Shown here piece by piece: positions 1 through 11,499 of a stretch of DNA of 64,000 nt (positions are counted from its first letter, which is position 1; each line of letters opens with the position of its first letter). A program made the position numbers and the translations under genes. Below the pieces are notes generated by a model, which made no database searches, was not told the origin of the DNA, and was given only the letters and a program-made list of their open reading frames with translations. Source of the stretch: Penelope pileata (Eukaryota > Chordata > Aves > Galliformes > Cracidae); assembly GCA_013396635.1 (NCBI GenBank), contig WBMW01003233.1, positions 434,018 through 498,017 on the forward strand. The letters run 5' to 3'.

Positions 1-2054
1 CCCTTAGGCTGTTTAGCTTGTAGACAAAGAAGGATGAGCTGATATTGCTTTGTGTCCCCGAGGAAGTCTTACCCAAATGAAAAAAGGGACGCGGCTGCCT
101 TCTGCAGGAGGCACAAGCAGGAGGGGGGAAGACAAAGCACAATTGAGGAACGGCAGGTTTAATGAACTGGTAGAATCTGATTAGAGGCTAATGTCCCTTT
201 TAGTGCTTTGTACCAATTTATAGCTGATATACTTGAACCATTTTTTTCCCACTGGCTGTGATAAACTCATTAGTTTTAAAAATGCAAGCTAACCAGAACC
301 TTTGAAGTTCAAAACTGATAAATCATGAAAACCTGACTAGTTCATGTACCATTTAACACATTTACATTCAACTAAATTTTCCCAGCACTTGCTTCCCCTT
401 TTGTTGTCTAAAATCATATTTCTTAAAAGCAACGCTCTGCCTTTTGAGCACCGGTCTGAAGAATTAATACACTGAATAGTTCTGGCTTGTGGGTCATTCA
501 TAATTCAGAGCAGCAACAATCACAGGAGTAGATTCCTTCCCAACTATTTGATCCCACTGCGTTTATAACTGAAAGGACACTGCGTGACATATCCTGAGGG
601 GCCCACCACCGCCTGGTAATAGCTGAGCAGATCTAATCTGTGCGTTACACACACAGATGAAATGTTTAGCCCAATATTCACTCGGAGAGCTGATCTCTCA
701 GAACTACGCTCTCCTGCTGTAACAAGCCTTTGCCCTACAGTATGCTCAAAGCCGTTCAGCAAATAGAACGTAATTGCCGAGGTCTGCATACGGCAGGCAG
801 TCATCTAGGGAGAATGGGCTTGACTCAGAGGAGTGAACTGAGCTCCCCTCTGAGCCTCTCGGTCAGCTGGGCCAGATGGAGCATTCACACCTGAGCGAGG
901 CCAGGCTGCTCTAGTGCCCCATGCTAATTTATTGCACTCAGGAGACCCACCAACCGGGACTGCCAAGATAATGCATTAAGTCCAAACGTGTTTCAGGCTA
1001 CAGTTCCCTCCTGGCTCACTAAACCCCACTGTGGCAGCTAAATTCCAGCCCTCCCGCATCTCATGGGTGAAGGTGATGTGAACTCCTGTGCCAGGCTTTG
1101 ATCCCTACCTCGTCGTCCCTACCCACTCACCGCCCAGCCCAGCCCAGCCTAGCCCACCTGCTGGACCCTACTCACCCACCCAGGCACAACATAGCAGATG
1201 CATAACCTAAATCAGGCACATCACCAAGCCTAGCTCTGCATGACCTTATGGAAACACCTGCTCTCTTGGATCAATAAACTGACTGATCCTAAAAGAGAGA
1301 AACCTCCGTTCCTCACTGCGATCCATTGGAGTCTTTCACTGATCAGGTTTGGACATTTATTGCCTTGAAAAATTAACATAAAACACAAAACATGCCCAGG
1401 TCCATATGTGCAACTGCTATTGTAGTCGCTGTCACAAAAATCAAATGAACTTTAGAGATTTACAGCCTCCTCTTCTGAGAATCTACAGTGACCAGTCTCA
1501 CAACAAGACTCTCTCCCCTTCTATAAGACCTAACGTTTTTAGTATAGCATCACTGCAACTGCAACTGAACTGGTATTTTCTTTACAAGGATGGCTGTCTG
1601 TTGCCAGCTTTAATGAAATTATCTTCAGCTACTTAAGAGGAAGACAAAACAAAACCTCCAATCGCATCCTGGTTCAAAAAGCCCCAGCATCCTGTCAAGT
1701 TTATTCATTTAATTATCAGTGATGCTGTTATGAAATTTGGCTCTGTTTGGTAGAAGGGCTGTGGTTTTGAAACCAAGTAACTAGTATGGCCAGTCCATAC
1801 CTTTGAGAATCACAATGCAAGCTTTTACCAGCAACAGGGGACCTGGAGCCAGAACCAACCTCCTGCCCTGAGAGGCAACCAAAGATGCCCCTAAAGTCGC
1901 TCCATAGTTTGTTCTAAGCACAAGATGACAGCATCTGATTCCACCCACTCACCCCAGTCTCCAGTATTTTCAAATCTAGCTTCTCAGTACTGAAGCATCA
2001 GAAATTAAACTATGGTCTCCCAAAGGTGGTGAGACTGATGGGCACAAACACACA
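1..2054. other. Unique non-coding DNA
   Basis: AT-rich sequence with frequent stops in all frames and no repeat family that I recognise. The only local structure is a short tandem run of the pentamer CCCAG at about 1133-1156 (four to five copies, one imperfect), inside a small C-rich patch at 1080-1190. No gene, RNA gene or transposon is supported. Confidence 0.7.
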
Positions 2055-2765
2055 TTGTTGTGCAGGAAGAAAGCAGTGAGCTCATGCTTCAGAGCGCCCA
2101 GAACTCCGATCCCACATTTCTCACATGGATCGACAATCATTTATGCTCCTGTACAAAACTGGCTCCTTGTTTCATCTCATGAACGCAAGGGATACACAGA
2201 AGCAAGGTGCATGATGTTGTCACTAATAGATGGAATTAGTGTCACGGTTCTGGCGGAGTGGTCCAGTGGTTTTGCCCTTTCTTACATAGGCTGTCCCAGA
2301 GGGACCACCATCGTGGCTGCTGGGTCTGGCCATGCCCTGCGGTGGGGCTGCTGGAGCTGCCTGGATCGGCTGTGTCCAGCATGGGGCAGCCACAGCCCTG
2401 CTTCACGGAGGAGACCGGCAGCCCCTTGCTGCCAGCACCTGCCAGGGACACCCAATGTAGCAGTACACATTAAGAACATGCCTTTGCAAGTTTACTCATC
2501 TTCAGATTATTTGGTAGCTACCAAATATGGTATGCCTATGAGCATTGAGCTCAACTATGAACAGTGGGCTCACAGTGCTTTCTCACAGCCTTCCTTTCAT
2601 CTCCTGTTGGACCACATGGTCTGTGATCCACTGATCATGCAATTATTTGGACATATTCTTCCACACAACATTACACATTTAGTAATCTTATTTCCTCCTG
2701 ATTTTTATTCCATCTTGACCTCAGTAGCATGTCCAAGACTTTCCATAATTATTCCACGTGGCTAA
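2055..2765 (+). other. 236-codon open frame, not recognised
   Basis: This is the longest uninterrupted reading frame in the window, in a region where frames usually close within 60-100 codons. It runs from an ATG at 2055 to a TAG at 2763. I recognise no domain, signal peptide or repeat. The middle third (about 2245-2460) is a GC-rich block giving a Cys/Trp/Pro/Ser-rich stretch that is also open on the minus strand, so base composition rather than selection probably keeps the frame open. The outer thirds look like translated intergenic DNA. There is no obvious upstream promoter, and no AATAAA lies just beyond the stop (TAATAAAACA at 2763 is a near match). Alternatives are chance or a piece of an old GC-rich repeat. 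I do not call it a gene. Confidence 0.15.
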
Positions 2766-4200
2766 TAAAACAAGTTCCTTCACTTTTCTGTACAAAGTTA
2801 ACATCTAACATGAGACGATCTCTTTCACTTTAATTTTTGAGAAATGCAGTATCAGTTAGGTGAAGAACAGTCTCAAACTCAAAATTAAATTTACAACAAA
2901 AAAGTTTCAGGTTTAAGGGGAGTACATTCAAAATGCTGAAAGAGCTGAGGAGAGCCCCTGAGCAGTCTTCCTGTCTCAAAGCTATGACTGATAATTTGCC
3001 TTGCCTCATCTTCCAGTCATTTTCACACAAGTTTTCTGCACATGCAGTAATTTCTGAATTCATCATTATATTCTCACTATATTCTTCCAAAACTTTCAGT
3101 CATTTTTGCAGGACTTTCAAATTTATTGCTTGCTTTTCTTTATATACAGACTTTAAATACATCTCTGAACTAACTAAAAAAAAAACCCCAAACAGTTCTG
3201 TGCACTGGCAGTAAGATTATTCTGTTAATTTTTCTGAATATGAATACCTAAATTTGTACTATTCCCATTACTTAGGTTACTATAATCAAGTTATCCATCA
3301 ATGAAAGCAACAGACAATTCAGTGCAAAATATCTGAAGTGATCCACTCAAGGCAAAGCTTTTGAAGATATAATGGAACCTTTTAAAGATATAACAACACA
3401 ATTTTGCAAGTTTGAAATGTTTTTTCTCTGGTTCAAGGGAGACTAGAAGAAGGAAAGATCACCATCTCTTCTCAAATATCACTACCATCTCCAGGGGGAG
3501 AGGAAGCCAAGGAGAATGCCTTCTCAAATTCTCACAGGAAAGAACCATGAAACTGCCTTTTAACTTAATCTCCTACACTTGCTTAAGACTTTGATTTCCA
3601 AAGTAGTAATTTATACACCATACAATGAGATTTGTTAGTCACTGAAATGAAGTTATCTTTAGGGTAAAGCACACCAGTTAACATTGCCACAGTATGCATA
3701 ATAGCAGTTCATTCCAATAAGTGAAGGAAACAACTATCCAATAGAAAATAAAAGTAAATTTATGTGGCTAGAAGGCAATCACTCAACTGGGAATTCTGCC
3801 AGGGAATCAGGGTTAACAGTCCATGTCTTGCCATAGGATCTTCATCATATGTAATTATGTATATTGCTGTGTGAAATGCTCATAATGAAAGCAGAAACTG
3901 TGGTAGTTCTGCGTTCTACTCTGGACTTGAATTTCAAGTCAAATTCAGCAGAAAAGAAAAGGATCACTTGCATTTATTGACACTTCAAGGAAAAGCAAAA
4001 TAATTTCTTAAGAAAAAACAGATTAAACATTAGATTTTATACTGTTTGCAAATGAAACTCTGTGTGTTTAATCTGAATTCAATCCAATTCAAAATTTAAT
4101 TCCTTTAGTGAGGTCGGAACGCATAGTTTGCAGAAGCTGCGTGAACAATATGGACATAAGAGCTGCATTTTACATCCTATCTAGAAGAATCTTAAATAGC
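2766..4200. other. Unique AT-rich DNA
   Basis: No gene or repeat family is recognisable. There is an A9 run at about 3177-3185. The sequence has ordinary intron or intergenic character. Confidence 0.65.
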
Positions 4201-4217
4201 ACAGCAATGAGCTTCTG

Positions 4218-4300
4218 TGACGTCAGCTCAGCACGTGACTGTAAAGCATAATTAACCAGCTCTATAAAGATCTGAGGGTGAACCCAAAGGCAGTGCATCA
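4218..4300 (+). promoter_or_regulatory. Promoter-like CRE, E-box and TATA cluster
   Basis: Three core motifs follow one another on the plus strand. A perfect palindromic cAMP-response element TGACGTCA lies at 4218-4225. An E-box CACGTG followed by AC (the USF/MITF type) lies at 4232-4237. A TATA-like CTATAAAG lies at 4262-4269. The CRE starts 44 bases upstream of the TATA motif, which is normal core-promoter geometry and would place initiation near 4293-4300. CREB/ATF factors are known to bind the first motif and bHLH-Zip factors the second. No open frame or clear splice donor follows within the next few hundred bases, so a product cannot be named. AT-rich DNA yields TATA motifs by chance; the CpG-containing CRE plus E-box is the less expected part. 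Confidence 0.3.
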
Positions 4301-5124
4301 AATTCCATACATCACATCATGCCACGGGAGACTCTAAGAGCAGGGTAGTCTACATATAGATATATATATCACAGACATACATCTACATGGCATCCAGTGA
4401 TCACAGAGACATCATAGCTCTAGGTCTAGTAAATCTATCTTCCAAGATGGCCTCCAAGTGTGGTCTCTTATTACAACCATGCATGCCCAGCACAGTCCAG
4501 ACCTCAGTGCTGTCAACATCTGAGAACCACATGCAATGGCTGGCCTTTAACTCATGGTGTTCTTCTGAGATCCTCATCTGATGTACCAGACCATGTCCAG
4601 CTGCACCCTTCTGCTATCAGTACAAAGACACGCACATGCAGCACAAGCTTCTTGAATTCACGGATCCTAGATCCTTTAAAAAAAAAAAAAAAAAGGTACT
4701 AATTTTGCAGACAGCAAGTTTCCAAAAGTAGTTAAGTAGCCAAGTCCCTTAGGATGTAGCAATGCTTCCATTTGCTATATATTTTTACAGATCTGTCTCC
4801 AGGGAAAAAGCACAAATCCAGACAGGATTCAGTGATAGAACCAGGAAGAGAACCAAGATCTCATGTTTCACTTTTGAAGCCTTTCTGGTTTGTTTGAGTT
4901 TAAATTAGTTCTAGCAATTATAAATAGAACCAAAGAAACGTGGTCAGCTTCCAGGTGTCAGAGGAGCGTCAAGTGCCCTGGCAACTAGAAGCCAATCTGC
5001 TATTTCTCAGACTCAGCAGGCAACTCCATCAGCTTAGACTGCTCAAGATCACATCAGCTCTACTTTCCTGCCACTTTTATCCAACTCTACCAAACAATTA
5101 TTGACCACTCCTGTAGCATATAAT
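4301..5124. other. Unique DNA with a poly-A tract
   Basis: Unique sequence containing a run of 17 A at 4678-4694. No AATAAA lies upstream of the run, so it does not look like the tail of a processed gene copy. Nothing else is recognised. Confidence 0.6.
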
Positions 5125-5400
5125 TGTTGTGCTTTAACCTAGCAGGCAGCTCAGCACCACACAGCTGTTCCTTCACCTTCCCCCCAGAGTGGGATGAGGG
5201 AGAGAATTGGAAAGAAAATAGCACTTGTGGGTTGAGATGAAAAGTATATACTAAGAAAAGGAAAATAAGAACAAAAATGCGATGCTAACAATATACATGT
5301 ATGTCTATATCCACCATGCAATTACTTGCCACCTGCTGACCAATGCTCACCTTACAATACAACTGCTCACCAACTGACAGCCCACTAGCAATGCACTGGC
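5125..5400 (-). mobile_element. Avian LTR-like repeat fragment, minus strand
   Basis: Read on the minus strand, the end is the typical terminus of a common avian LTR family: a CTCAACCCACAAG motif, then a CTCTCCCTCATCCCACT stretch, then GCTGAGCTGCCTGCTAGGTTAAA and a terminal CACAACA. On the plus strand this appears as TGTTGTGCTTTAACCTAGC from 5125, followed by GGGATGAGGGAGAGAATTGG near 5190-5210 and GTGGGTTGAGAT near 5227-5240. The adjacent GCAATTACTTGCCACCTGCTGACC stretch near 5320 also fits the family. The match fades after about 5400, and family-derived sequence could continue to about 5640. Only one LTR is seen and no internal gag-pol frame. It is related to the repeat at 47861-48703. From memory this resembles families filed under TguLTR5-type names; I have not verified that. 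Confidence 0.6.
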
Positions 5401-7017
5401 TCACCACCCAGCAACCTACACCAAGCCCTCAGCATGCCTCACCACCTCCTCCTCTAGCAAGACTCCAGAATCATTGCCTTCAGGCATGTCCATGATCACT
5501 TCCAAGATTCCTGGAGAACTAGAGTTTCCTATTCAAGCCCACTGCATGATCAGTACGACCCACCTGAACAAGACTTGGTAGGCATGGGCCAGGTCACAGC
5601 ACATTGCAGTGACCCGTGTCTCCCTAGGACTGCCAGAGCAACAGCATACCTTTATCTCTTCCAAATATTTTGCTAGTTTTTCAGGATTCTGCAGTTGTTC
5701 AGGAGTGAAGTTCAGCTAGGGGCACCTGCCCATACCATCTCCCCACTCTCTGCCACTCATAGCTATTCAACCTCAGGACAGACCTCTGGGTGATATTCTT
5801 AAATAGTTGTTTAACCTTAAACAAAACCTGAAACATATTCAGTATGCATAGCAATAGTGACATGCTGGTCTGAACAGTCCCACATCTCCCCCATTGCCTG
5901 ACTCCCCAAGGAGACAAAGTAAAAAGTGTAGTTATTGTTTCCAAGATATGGTTCCCAAAGTAAGAAGATGACTGCAATATCGAATACAAACACCAGATTG
6001 GTTTCCCGAGCAGTGTTACACTATACAGAAAAATGATAGCCTTAATCCAGCCCCCCAGAGATGTTAAACAGCACAATAGGAATCATATACAGCAAGGAAG
6101 GTACTAAAAAATATGGTTCTGTGAAAAAACTCTGAAAGATTTCCAAAACGTGCAGTGCATTTATCTCTCCACAGGAATTAATAAAGCCTAAAGAGATCTT
6201 TTCATAATACATAATATCCATGATAGATAAAAATAAAATAAATTTGGATACTTTGTTGTTGCCTTTTTTTTTTTTTTTTTTAAAGCGCAGACAGTGAAGG
6301 CTTCTATGAAGTGGAAATTTATGACTTTTCACCAAAAAAACAGTAATTGAGCTAGATTACCACTCTTCCTTGACCACAGTTACAAGTGAAGTGGTTTTAA
6401 AAAACTAATACTCAATTTTCAAAAGAGTTTTGTGCCCTTATGTCAATTGCCCTTGAGTCTAGATAAGTGTTTGAAGAACTGAGGCTTAAAATCAAAAACA
6501 AACAGGGAAAAAAAAAATAGGTCAAGATAATACAGAAGATTTTTCATAGTCCTGCAAACATTACATTGATCCAATGTATAAAACGTACACTACTTAAAGG
6601 TTACCCTTACTACTTGGTTGCCTGTTTCCTCAATTATTAAACTTGAGAGAAGTAACTGCATAAAACATAAACATTGGGTAAAACCAGTTTCTATGAGGTC
6701 AAGTTTCCATTTAAGAGGTCTACGTATCTTTTGCCTTTACCGAAGACTAAAATCAAAGTTTGTAAAATCAGAAGTAAGTCTCGGGTCAGGGTCACAACAT
6801 GCTTTTAATTAACTTCTGGTGCTAGAAGGAGCATACAACACCAACAGAGTGTCAGGGGAATAGTTCTGCCATCTGACAATAATTTTCCTGTATCTGTTGA
6901 TCGCATAAATTGCGGCTTTCTAGTAACTGGTGAGCAAATAAGTACTAAATGGAACTGCCCAGGAACTTACTTGGAAATGTACAGTGACCAGAATTTTACT
7001 CTGCATTCTCTCCTTAG
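5401..7017. other. Unique DNA with a poly-T tract
   Basis: The first 240 bases may be eroded flanking sequence of the LTR-like repeat. The rest is AT-rich and unrecognised, with a T18 run at 6264-6281. No gene is supported. Confidence 0.6.
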
Positions 7018-7168
7018 CTGCTCTGGTCGGAGAATGAGCTGCTTGAACTGTGGGGAGCTGCTGGCATATTTTTCTACCCACCTGCCAATGTGCCAAGTCT
7101 GCTCCCGTGAAGTCAGATACAACATGAGCACTGCACACTGGAGAATAAAGGGAGCATTTAGCATGTAG
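7018..7168 (+). other. Exon-like segment with two CXXC pairs
   Basis: A good 3' splice-site consensus (CTGCATTCTCTCCTTAG) ends at 7017. The frame that follows is open to a TAG at 7166-7168 and encodes CLNC, thirteen residues, then CQVC, then SREVRYNMST. This C-X2-C-X13-C-X2-C arrangement is the spacing type of a small zinc-binding motif. An AATAAA lies at 7142-7147, inside the frame, so both a coding terminal exon and a non-coding last exon are conceivable. I recognise no protein family. The frame also extends upstream of the splice site to an ATG at 6971. Chance is the most likely explanation, because many acceptor-like sites occur in 64 kb. Confidence 0.12.
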
Positions 7169-8699
7169 CAGTAGCCATGGCTTAATCCAACATTTCTGTC
7201 AGATTCTGCGTGAGAGGCCAAATGGCTGAATGCTGTTCCTCTCTGCAAAGAAGACAGGATGCAGCCTGTGGGACCTGCTTGGCTTTGCCAGTCCCTGCAG
7301 CCCAAAGGGACCACGGGCCCTCAGCTCTGCTGACACGAAGCCCCAGAGGGGCAGTGAAACAGCCTCAAAGAGGTTTTGGAGGCATGGACATCAACACTTC
7401 CTCCTTACGTTACGCTGCTCCTTGCCAATCCGGTTTTCCAGGGAAGCAAGTGAGCTACAGGCGATACTGTACGTCCCGCTGGAGCACAGCTGGGCAGCGG
7501 GTCGTGCCCTTCCACCTGGGGAGAAAACTGTTGCTCTGGCAGATGCCACATTCCCTCCCCTGAGATAGAGCGTAGTTATAAATGGATTGTCAACGCCCAA
7601 AGCTGACTTATTATAAATCACAGACATTACAAACTACATCCTCTCAACTAGAGTAATATAAGATAATGTAGTCATTAAGTATGCCTAGTTCCCTTCTCGC
7701 AGCTGGGCCACAGAAATTTTAAGGAGTTGATATTGCTCTTAGCCAACAGAAGTGTTTCTAATTTATCTGAGATTTCCAACATACATGTTTAAACCCAAAA
7801 TGTAACCACTAAACTTTAGAAAACTTAGTTAAGCAGGCCTTATTTTCATTTCTGAGTTTCTTTTGCTCACAGGCAATTTTAAAAACCATTTTTTACTATT
7901 AAGGAAAGACAGCCATAAGAGAACCCCATGTTCCCCGAAGTCAGATGCTAGTTTCCAGCTCAGCTTGCTGCATTGCCAGGCAGAGGGACAGAAGATAAAG
8001 CAAATTTAGTGCAGATTTATGAAGAGGAGACATTTGTGTGCAGCTGCACCCTCCAACATCAGAAATTGCAGGAGACACCTGCAAGCAGCGTAGCTGATTC
8101 TCACAGGACTTCAGAAACCATCTGCCATGGTTCAAGCACGAAGTCGTAGAGATGATAGGCAGCAAGTGATGAAACCAAAAACACTCTTTCAGTGGCCCCA
8201 TCCCACCTGTTAGGAAGAGCTGTAACCACAGCCCCAGCTGCCCTGCCAGAGCAGCAGCACTGCCAGAGTGCAGACTGGTTCTGCTGCTGGTATTTGCAAA
8301 CCTGTGTGTAAATACCAGTTGATTCACACGTGTGCCAAAACAACACAAGAATAATTAAATTAAGCTGAATGATTGTATGCTCAGGAGAAAAAGTCAGACT
8401 GTTTGCCAGAAGCTAAACATTATTTTATTAACTTTCCCTGCTGCACGGTACCTTACGTGTGCATGGAAGTGCAGTAATAGCTTTAGATGCTTCTTACTGC
8501 GGAGCAAACAATCTGCTTATTCTGATGTTTCAAAAGAAAGTGTGTATGCTGTGATGTAACTCCCAAACTGCAAATGTTTAACATCCTGTCGCAACCTGAT
8601 CTCTGTCCTATTTAACATCAGTCTGAGGCCTTCCCGCTCCCCATGGGCTTCAGCAGGAACTCCTGGGAAAATGTTAATATTGAAGCTGGCAAGTAGCAC
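7169..8699. other. Unique DNA, moderately GC-rich at 7200-7560
   Basis: 7200-7560 is locally richer in G, C and CpG than its surroundings and has short open frames on both strands, which reflects composition. No homology is recognised. 7570-8700 is ordinary AT-rich sequence. Confidence 0.55.
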
Positions 8700-9100
8700 T
8701 CATTAGCGCATTTCAAAAAAAGGGGCAATCTCTGACTTTTGCTTAGTTAGTGAATGAATTATAAAGGAGCTCAATTCATGAATGAGAATTTTTAAGTATC
8801 TACCAAACATGTGAAAAAATTGCCTGAAATACTGTATCACTCACAAACTGCTCACATCAATTCCTAGACAGTCGATATTATGGGTACTCAATTGCTCACA
8901 GTGTATTTTCTTACCAGAGGCAGGACAACCAAAATGCTTACACATAATAGAAAACAGTCACATTTAACTCCACACGCAATAAATTATAGCGGAATTAGGG
9001 TCCACTTTAAAGGCAATTCTAATTAAGTGCTAAGAATTTCTAATTAACAAGTTCCCAACTTCAACAGCATGTGTTTCCCACTGATTCTAAGCGAAGTTGC
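8700..9100. promoter_or_regulatory. Homeodomain-motif-rich segment, possible conserved element
   Basis: The segment contains an exact direct repeat TTCTAATTAA starting at 9017 and 9038, each carrying the homeodomain core TAATTA; starts are 21 bases apart, about two helical turns. TTAAGTG, an NK2-type site, overlaps the first copy. A 10-base palindrome ATTCATGAAT lies at 8774-8783 and a further TGAATTATA lies nearby. Such clusters are characteristic of conserved developmental enhancers, but AT-rich DNA produces TAATTA often. No function is assigned. Confidence 0.25.
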
Positions 9101-9164
9101 AATTCCTCAAACAAATTTGACAAAAAGTGTACTGCACATGGACAGTTCTGCCAATAATTAAAAT

Positions 9165-9298
9165 AACTGTGTTCAAGAAACGTCTAGATGAGGTGCTAAG
9201 AGATATGGTTTAGTAGTTTAGCGGGAAATATTAGTGGTAGGAGGATGGTTAGACTAGATGACCTTGTAAGTCCTTTCCAACCTAGAGTTTTTATGATT
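9165..9298 (+). repeat. CR1 LINE 3' end, plus strand
   Basis: The sequence contains the typical CR1 3'-UTR terminus: GTTCAAGAAACGTCTAGATG, then GGATGGTTAGACTAGATGACC, then CCTTTCCAACCT, ending near TTTTTATGATTATC. Only the last 130 or so bases of the element remain, the usual 5' truncation of LINE insertions. The terminal octamers (ATTCTATG in the family) are degraded. The 3' end faces the 3' end of the minus-strand CR1 that starts 350 bases downstream. Confidence 0.8.
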
Positions 9299-9649
9299 AT
9301 CTGAACTGACCTTAAGATTAAAGAACATTTTAAGTAACTATGTGTATAGCCAAGAAAATGATAGAAAAGAGTCAGAAAAAGAGATGTTCTACTAGCATAT
9401 ATAGCTCTACAGTAACAGATACTTCAAACTCTGATTATAGCACCCTTAAAATCCAAAGATACCGAATTTGATATGTAGAGTCAGTCATACTGGGTAAATA
9501 AAATAAAAAATACATGTGTGTGTCTAGGGGAAAGATAAGACATGCATAAATTCTAACACATCAGTGAGCACGAAACGTTATGAGACTCTGGAAAAATTCA
9601 TGGAACAAGGAATGCTACAGCCAATGTTTTCTTTGACAGGATGAAAGGG
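9299..9649. other. Unique spacer between two CR1 copies
   Basis: AT-rich, unrecognised sequence between two tail-to-tail CR1 fragments. It contains a short A-rich stretch near 9496-9510. Confidence 0.6.
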
Positions 9650-10815
9650 TAGGGCAACTGGGAAGGGGTCTTGAGAGGCCTCCAGTCCAACCTTCTGCCC
9701 TAAGCAGAGTCAGCTTGGAGGTATGACCAGGCTCCTCAGGGTTATGCCCAGTCAGGCCTTAGAACCAGCAACGATGGAGATGGCACAACCCTTCTGGGCA
9801 AGCTGCACCACTGACTGAGCCCCCATGAGGTTAAAAAGGGTTTTCCTCACACAGTTTGAACCCTTCTCATTTCAAAGCTCTGTCCCTCATTCTCCCACCA
9901 CACTTCACCTCCAGTCACTGCCCTCCAGGCAGGGTGCAGCCAACTGACCACAGCCCTCCAAGCCAACATGTCCAGCTCGGCTTTGTGCATCTGACTGCCC
10001 GCCCCCTCACCCCTGCTGTGATAACTGTGACTTGGATACAAGAACATTGCTGGAGACACTTTTGGAAATCCAAAAATCTTTTGGATCCAGCAATCTTTTG
10101 GAAGCCTTTCAGAAGTTGAGATGAATGAGTTTCACTTACCTCCCCTCACCTACTACTCCAGTTGCTTTGTATCACAGAAAGCAAGCCAGCAGCTCAGGCT
10201 TGCATCACCCTGGGTGATTCCACACTATTCCAAGTCAGCTCCTCCTCCTTCATGGTGCCCAGAAGCGTGCTCCCACAGGACTGGCTCCATGATTTTTCTG
10301 TGGACTGGGGAGAGGATGACTGGCCCATAGTTCCCTGGGTCACCCTCTTAGACTTCTCTGAAGAGGAGAGCACTGTTTTCTTCTAGTCACCAGGGATCCC
10401 CCACTTTCTCCATGACCTCTCAAACATGGCAGGAGAGTGCTGCAGGAACATGAACCAGCTGCCTCAGCAGCCATTGATGCAGCCAGTCGGGTCTCATGGG
10501 CTTGTAATCCCCAGTTTGGTCCTTATTCACAACAGGTGGCTCTGCTCCTTGAACCCTGCCTCAAAGCACAGAGGCCTGTGAGAAGGCCGTGCTGGCGATG
10601 ACTGTCAGAAGGTGCAATGGAGCACCTCACCCACCCCAATAAGCCATGGATTCATGTTTTCATGTCCAGCCTTTCACCACCGACATGTTATGGCATAAGC
10701 TCTTTTTGCTTTTGACATCACATGCAAGTCTGAACTCCAGCTGAGCTTCGGCTTTCCTGGTGATGCCCCTGCATGCCTGTGCTCATCCTCTGTAGCCTGT
10801 CCCTACTTCCACCTC
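9650..10815 (-). repeat. Long CR1 LINE fragment, minus strand
   Basis: The 3' end lies at about 9650 (GAGGCCTCCAGTCCAACCTTCTGCCC on the plus strand in antisense form) and the element runs upstream on the minus strand to about 10815. Recognisable antisense CR1 landmarks in order are GGGCAAGCTGCACCA near 9800, GACTGGCTCCATGATTTTTC near 10280, GGCCCATAGTTCCCTGGGTC near 10323, CACCAGGGATCCCCCAC near 10390, GGTCTCATGGGCTTGTAATC near 10490 and CTTCGGCTTTCCTGGTGATG near 10750. These belong to the region downstream of the reverse transcriptase and the 3' UTR. The copy is diverged, with many indels, and has no intact frame. It is the longest transposon copy in the window. Confidence 0.82.
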
Positions 10816-11499
10816 GTGCAATACTGTTATTTTTGCACTGGAATTCAACCATTAGTTTCCCCCTTAAGAAACATCATTCTCCTGAGAACGACACTTGTCT
10901 TATGAGCTGCAAGTTGATGAAAAAACAATTGGACTTTCCTTCTACAGACTTGTTTTTCAAGAGGTATTAGGTGCAAAAATATAGGTACAATCTCTGGCTA
11001 CAAATGTATTTGTGCCCTAGATTTTTTTCAGCTCTAAACCAGGGGATTCCAGTCCCCAGGCTCATGCTCAAGAGTGAATTTATGTTCTTCTGGTAGTACC
11101 TGGTATGTGCCACTGTCAAGGAAGGGACCTTAAAACAGAGGGGCCGCTGTCAGAAACACATCAGTGATGTTTTTGTGCAGCATTTCACTCCCAGTGATTC
11201 ACTGCAGAGGTAAATAAGACTGTCACCAAAACTTGGCACGAACTTCAAATGATATCTTCAGAGCCCACTTCCTTTGTTTTCCTCAATCATTATTTTATTG
11301 TTGAAAATGAAGCAATAGTCTGTCCTTGTGTACTACCATACCCAGCGAATTTCACGAATGGTAAAAATGCCAGATAAGGCTTTTTTAACTTACTGTTAAC
11401 TGTGCCTGGCAAAGCATGGGAATGCTGTGAGTTACTGTTATTTCCACTGAAACAAAGTGCACCAAGCTATACAATAAAACATACATCTCTACTGGTTGT
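10816..11499. other. Unique DNA
   Basis: Possibly a further eroded CR1 tail up to about 10970; otherwise unrecognised AT-rich sequence without a supported gene. Confidence 0.55.

Noticed and set aside
4678..4694. Poly-A run as a retrocopy tail of a transcript starting at the promoter-like cluster
   Set aside because: No polyadenylation signal before the run, and A-runs of this size are common in this window.
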